From contig WPIO01000001.1 of assembly GCA_009760855.2 (NCBI GenBank), forward strand, positions 3,928,001-3,992,000: DNA of 64,000 nt, in the 5' to 3' direction. A program made the translations under genes and the position numbers. The notes beneath the pieces were generated by a model, which made no database searches, was not told where the DNA came from, and saw nothing but the letters and a program-made list of their open reading frames with translations. The stretch's first letter is position 1, and each line of letters opens with the position of its first letter. This document shows, piece by piece, positions 59,108-64,000 of the stretch. Origin of the DNA: Cristatella mucedo (taxonomy: Eukaryota > Bryozoa > Phylactolaemata > Cristatellidae).

Positions 59108-62100
59108 CTGTGAGAAATAGAAAACACGTATAATGTTCAGATGAGTACAGAAAATATGTACACACAGTTTCTCAGAGTCAAACTGATAGCAGTAGAACTC
59201 CTCCTGTCTTATTTCTAAAATCGTCATAATGGAATGGTGAAGGTGCTTTAGTAAGGAGAAAGAGCACTGACTTCAGTTCAGGGCACTCCAAGGTTTGTCG
59301 AGAAAAATAAGAAGTCAAATACACCAGCATCGTTCATGTTATACACCGTTCATTTGTGAGGCATTATAAAGCCTAGAATTGTAGGACTGAAAAAGTTTGG
59401 AAAGTCACGACATGTAAATTGCCTCGAAAGAGATCAAGTTCTCTTTGAGTACTATCTGGCATACTTTTACGAGTAAGTCGCACTTTTTTCAAATTTTTTT
59501 GAAAAAATAAACCTGTGACTCACTTCGTCAATATTTCACAACAGCAGAAAGAATAAGAAGAGCCAGTATCAAACATGTTTGTGAATGAGTTTTCCATGCT
59601 TGGGAGAGCATCAAAACAGGTCATTGCGAAATCGTTCAAGAAGACAGAAGTTTCAAACATACTGGATGGAACTGAAGATGATGCAGTCTATGAGGAAAGT
59701 GACGATTCAAGACATTGACAATGTTGCAGAAGACTATGAAGATGTTACAGTGATACTGATGACGAGGTTCTTGCTAACTGTGATGATTAAAGCAAACCTA
59801 TATTCATACAAAATGAGCTATATATTCAGTAATAGTATTTTCAATAAAAAAATTCAAAAAATGATCCATAAATATAAGGTGAGACTTATACTTGGGTGCG
59901 ACTTATACTCGTAAAATAAATAAATGTTGTAATATTATAGTTTTTATTATCAAGATCGATCTAAAATGTAGATATCCAGCAGCGCTAGGCAGCTGACTTC
60001 GTCCTGTCTGCTGTGGCTTCAGGGATGTCTTAGAGACAACATTTAAATGCTATACATGGTAATCTTACGGCTGTGTCCAATATAGACTGTGCCATGGCTG
60101 TGGTCACACGCAGAGCTACCCATCATATGCCTGCGGTGGTAGAGCAGATTGGTGGTCAGTCCTGATGTGGTAAAGCGCTGAGTTTATACTCATTAGAAGG
60201 TTCATTGCAGGTTAGATAGGTACAGCCATCATCGTGGACCACCACTGCTGCTAGCAAGGAACTGGGTCCATGGCTTCAAGGAGAGAGCAGTGTGGCCCAG
60301 AGTGGCTTGGAGGATTTCAGCCGCTGGTGATCGAGCAAGGAGCAAATCGGCTGCAGAAAGAGCATTCATGTGACAGGTTGGCCTGCGACTGAATGCCAAG
60401 TTTCCGATGACTGATCTGCTCAGTTTCTCCAACTTCTATGAGTTCCATCAATATCCCAGTGCCTGCTAGCACGTGGGGTCGTTAAGGCTTAAGTAGTCGC
60501 GTCTGCCTGTGCTTGTGTTGTCGTGGCCTCCCTCCCCCTCACGGCTACCAGAGGGTCTGGCCGCAACAACTAAAAAGTCCTGCATTCTTGAAGCATTTGT
60601 CTACAAAGTGCCTACATCGGATTCAAAATGCCGAGTGACCATGGGTCATCGGCTGCAAAACTGAGAGCAGAACTTCATCTTGAGCAGAAATAATGCCACA
60701 GCTTGTTTACGACGTGAGTGCTCGATCAGTTAAAATATTGGACCCCTAATATGGTTGTCTGCTGGAGGATTTAAGTCACAAAACTTCATGTGCCAGGTCA
60801 GAAATCAAACCTGACCTCTCAAGTTTGTCGGTCGAGGGACTTTACCTATAGCTGCCTTCGTTGTCAGCTTCGGGGACAATGGGCTAAGTGTTATTCTTGC
60901 CGGTGCTAGATCCCTAGTCTTCGATGCACTTCACATAACCGTGTTGAACTTCGGATACAGACAGTGCAAAACGTGAGCAGTGCAAAACGTGAGCCTATGA
61001 CTCGTCTCACCGAAGGCCACGGCCTGATTAGGCTGACCTCATTTACATGTAGTGTGGAACAAAAGATTGGCATAAGTTATGAGAATCTCTACTGAGTGAG
61101 AGATTTCAGATTCAAGCTCCACAGTCGAGTCTGCCTATTCTGATGTACTTAGATATGGGCACCACAGTAAACGCTACTGCATGGATTGTGTTACAACCCA
61201 TGTACACAGTTTCAGCTCTCTCTTTGCAGGTTTCCATGCCTGTGCAACAAGCCACTTACAAATGTTCACAACTCGGCAGCTGAGCTTGTTTGCTGCGAAC
61301 GTCAAACTGTCACATTACACAACTTCTCTCCGACCAGTACTAGCCTCCAAAATGCAGCACATCGACTGTAAGTCACATCGACAGACATATCACCTTTAGG
61401 CCCTTCATTCTCTTGATCCGGCTTACCTATCTGAAATGCTCATTCCATAGGCTCTCTTCGAACCACTGGTCCTCTTGACTCCGATCATTAGTTCCTACAG
61501 CCGTATCAAATCCTTCGAAGACAGCACATCCAGCTCCTAAGAATTTAAACCCAGGATATCACTACCGATAAACATCGCGACATCCAGTGAATACATTTCA
61601 AGTGAAGCTAAAATCCAGTTGCTCCCCCTGCAGCATTGGCTCTGCCCTACCCATGTGATTCATCCTCAGTGCTCTTAAGCATGTAACAATTATGCATGCT
61701 ATCATCACTATAATCAGTTTACATGATTCCTTTCGAGCCTATAGGAAGTGCTAAGAAAGAGACTGGGTTCTCTTAGGGCATTAAAAAAATACCTATTAAT
61801 ACAATGATAATAATTACTATCAAACTTCCATACACTGTTGGGATGTCATGGACGGCAGCAACCCAGTAAACGTTGTTGTTGCGATTGCAGATGAGGAACG
61901 GTAGGAAGGGCTTTAGTAAATCATACTTCAGTGAGTCAGAGCACTTCCAACTGCAAATGCCAGACGGGAAGCATGATTGAACGGGAAGCGAAGGGAACTG
62001 CACAAAGCAAATAAAGAACGGCAGTGCTGATTTGCTGAGTATGAAATGTGGGTAAACAAAAGAGCAAATGTCAGCTGGTCCAGCAGCCTCATCTATTTAG

Positions 62101-63643
62101 CAGCAGATGAGCCATAGCGGCTTTAGTTCCCTTCTGCAGTTGGCTATACGGCATTGCATTTCGACACCATTGATCATGATGTTCTACTTGAACGATTGAG
62201 AACAACGATCGGTCTGTCAGACGAAGCACTGGAATGGTTTAAATCGTACTTGTCTGACCGTGTTCAATCCGTGTAGTGTCGGGGTCAGGTCTCACACACG
62301 AGACGGGTCACCTGTGGAGTCCCTCAAGGGTCTGTCCTCGGTCCCTTGCTGTTCTGCATTTATACTCAACCTCTGGTAAAAGTGATTAAGACCCATGGAA
62401 TAGGATATCACCTTTATGCTGATGATGCTCAGTTGTATTTGTCATTCAAGCCGTCGGAATCTGCTGCTGCAACTGATATAATGAATGCTTGCCTTGCCGA
62501 CATTCAATCCTGGATGTCAGAAAACTTCTTGAAACTAAATGACGATAAAAACCGAAGTGCTGCTCATAGGACACCCTAAGCGTGTGGCTGGATTAAAAGC
62601 CTTTGCTCTTCTAATAGGTGATGCTGTTGTGCGACCATCACCATATGCTCGAAATTTAGAAGTCGTTTTCCCAGCTGCCTAAATTTTAAAAGCGTCATTC
62701 AGAAGACTGCTTCTACAGCTAGCCATCACGTCTGATTCCTATCTAAGATTAGGAGCTGTCTTCCACAGTGGCTTGCAAAACATTTAGCTAGCTCCTTAGT
62801 TCTGTCTCGGCTTAATTATTGTAATTCCTTTTGGCTGGGCTAACAAAGAAAGCAACTAGGCCACTGCAGCTGGCTTCGAATATGGCTGCAAGGCTACTAG
62901 TCTTCACGCCCCAGAGGTTTGAGCACGTGTCTCCTTTGCTAAAAGAGATGGCTGCCGGTTGATCAACGGATACAGAGCAAAGTTCTTACGCTGACCCATA
63001 AGGCCTGCCACGGCTTGGCTCCTTCGTACCTAGCTGAGCTGCTGCACCAGTTTCAGCCTCCTCGTACCCTCAGGTCCTACATGGACAATAAATTAGCTGT
63101 TCAATTCCTCCCCTTAAAGACCGTTGGCTACAGAAGCTTTAGCTCTGCAGGTCCTAGACTGTGGAACTCATTTCCACAATTCTTATACAACGACAACTAC
63201 GTTGCTGCTGCCGACTATGGCTCAGCCTTTTCAGCAGTCCTGTGCTGCTACTTCCACGCACTCACTACCTCAACTCTTCTCTTGACTCGGCTATGCTTCC
63301 CACTTTCTCTTTGTTGCGTGAGACGACGTCTGTTGGCTACCGAATGCGTATTGAAAGCTGCTTAGGCTGTAAGTGAGCTTTACAAAACTCTCCTGCGTAA
63401 CACCCACACTGTCTTTATGGCTTTGTAGAGTTACAGACGGAGATACATTGAATTAAATTGCCTGATGTAGGACTCGAACCCTCGATCAGGGTCGTGAAGT
63501 GCAAGCACACCAACCACCTCCAGGCTAGGGCCCAGAGGCATGTGCAGCTTGCTGGAGGTAAAGGCTCAGAGCACTTACTCAAGCAGTTCTGAGTCAAAGC
63601 CCTCAGTCTTCATTTTCAGCTTGACAGCAGTCATCGGCACGCC
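59011..63643 (-). CDS. WASHC3: WASHC3 (CCDC53) homologue, last two exons
   Basis: WASHC3 is a small coiled-coil subunit of the WASH complex, which drives Arp2/3 actin assembly on endosomes. Two minus-strand exons (63579-63643, 59011-59107) join in phase to the C-terminus [20 protein letters not shown] then [10 protein letters not shown] and an acidic Ser-rich end ESDDSD. The vertebrate protein has the same order: a VGVP...A...KM..EGLDP.LL motif, a P-D-A-P-x-P motif, and a terminal stretch of E, S and D. The coiled-coil N-terminal two thirds must lie beyond position 64000. The 4.5-kb intron holds two LINE fragments. The same short KM..EG motif occurs in other WASH/WAVE-type actin regulators, but the PDAP-plus-acidic end points to WASHC3. 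Confidence 0.85.
61190..61805 (+). mobile_element. Degraded LINE 3' end
   Basis: Reads [18 protein letters not shown] (usual form QNSAARLV...ITPLL), later broken forms of the C-terminus, then GTGCTAAGAAAGAGACTGGG, TTCTCTTAGGGCA. Confidence 0.65.
62086..62145 (-). mobile_element. SINE family B, 3' piece only
   Basis: Reverse complement has the family-B 3' end AGCCGCTATGGCTCATCTGC. It directly precedes the LINE at 62150. Confidence 0.45.
62150..63370 (+). mobile_element. LINE fragment of a second family, RT part
   Basis: [32 protein letters not shown], the catalytic [27 protein letters not shown], and the C-terminal [19 protein letters not shown]. Several frameshifts separate these. It has the DD box as YADD, unlike the N-A-D-D of the 7-kb family. 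Confidence 0.85.
63410..63525 (-). mobile_element. SINE family B, diverged
   Basis: Reverse complement has GATCGAGGGTTCGAGTCCTA (B-box region) and TACAAAGCCATAAAGACAGT. Confidence 0.4.
63579..63643 (-). CDS. WASHC3: WASHC3 penultimate exon
   Basis: [20 protein letters not shown] then L plus 2 bases. Acceptor TTTGTAG, donor GTAAGT. Confidence 0.85.
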
Positions 63644-64000
63644 CTACAAATGACTCTACATTAAGCACACCATGGGTACAATACCCGACATGTCAGCAGA
63701 AGCAGGTATAAACATAACTGTCCAAGAACGCTGCCACTTAGCTGCAGCAGCACACTATGACCGCGAAGGGGTGCCAAGCTCAAGGGTGCTTCACAGAACA
63801 AGGATTGAAGCCTGCTGCCACTGAAACATTGGAGAGCGGGGCAGGCCGCGTAGTCACTCTCGCACATCATGCTGGCTTTCCCTAGCCACCGTGGCCCATT
63901 CTGGCATTCGAACCAAAAGACTTGAGATACACGCATTGCAACACATTCCAACGCACGAAGAAAAATGGGCCAACAGCAAATGTGGCCAACCAACTAAATT
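63644..64000. other. WASHC3 intron, right edge
   Basis: No exon or repeat recognised. Confidence 0.5.

Larger units (their letters stand above)
59108..63578. other. WASHC3 last intron
   Basis: Holds a stem-loop remnant (59395-59460), LINE fragments 61190-61805 and 62150-63370, and SINE pieces at 62086 and 63410. 59470-61180 has nothing recognised. Confidence 0.65.

Overview
The window is nuclear DNA of an animal, probably an invertebrate. The protein-coding genes are split into many small exons with GT-AG introns, and exon phases match at every junction I assembled. The repeats are those of an animal genome: non-LTR retrotransposon fragments with ATT-type tails, tRNA-derived SINEs, solo LTRs and long microsatellites. 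SPAG17 implies motile cilia or flagella, and WASHC3 implies a WASH complex. I cannot name the species.

Layout. (1) 1-13585, minus strand: the 5' part of SPAG17, the axonemal central-apparatus protein. Fifteen exons are seen and the gene runs off the left edge. An RFX X-box-like site lies 64 bp upstream of its start codon. (2) 13586-22480: repeat-rich intergenic DNA with two copies of one LTR family in opposite orientation, a 237-bp CT tract and several SINEs. (3) 22481-37915, minus strand: WDR33, the WD-repeat subunit of the cleavage and polyadenylation factor, in 14 coding exons. (4) 38483-47402, plus strand: SSU72, the RNA polymerase II CTD phosphatase, in 5 exons with its catalytic Cys, Arg and Asp intact. 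Its first intron holds a 742-bp TCC tract. (5) 47694-56853, minus strand: a five-exon gene model of about 394 residues that I do not recognise. It is convergent with SSU72. (6) 59011-63643, minus strand: the last two exons of WASHC3 (CCDC53). The gene continues past the right edge.

The most interesting arrangement is the head-to-head pair WDR33/SSU72. Their start codons are 567 bp apart across one shared intergenic region. Both proteins act in pre-mRNA 3'-end formation, and their yeast counterparts Pfs2 and Ssu72 are subunits of the same complex (CPF). A second theme is a stem-loop found at the 3' end of many LINE fragments and, in variant form, of tRNA-derived SINEs. This suggests that one reverse transcriptase mobilised several families.

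All gene models come from reading exons by eye, using reading frame, splice sites and remembered family sequence. No alignment was run. Exon edges with conserved protein on both sides are firm. SPAG17 exons 12-14 and the whole unidentified gene are less so.
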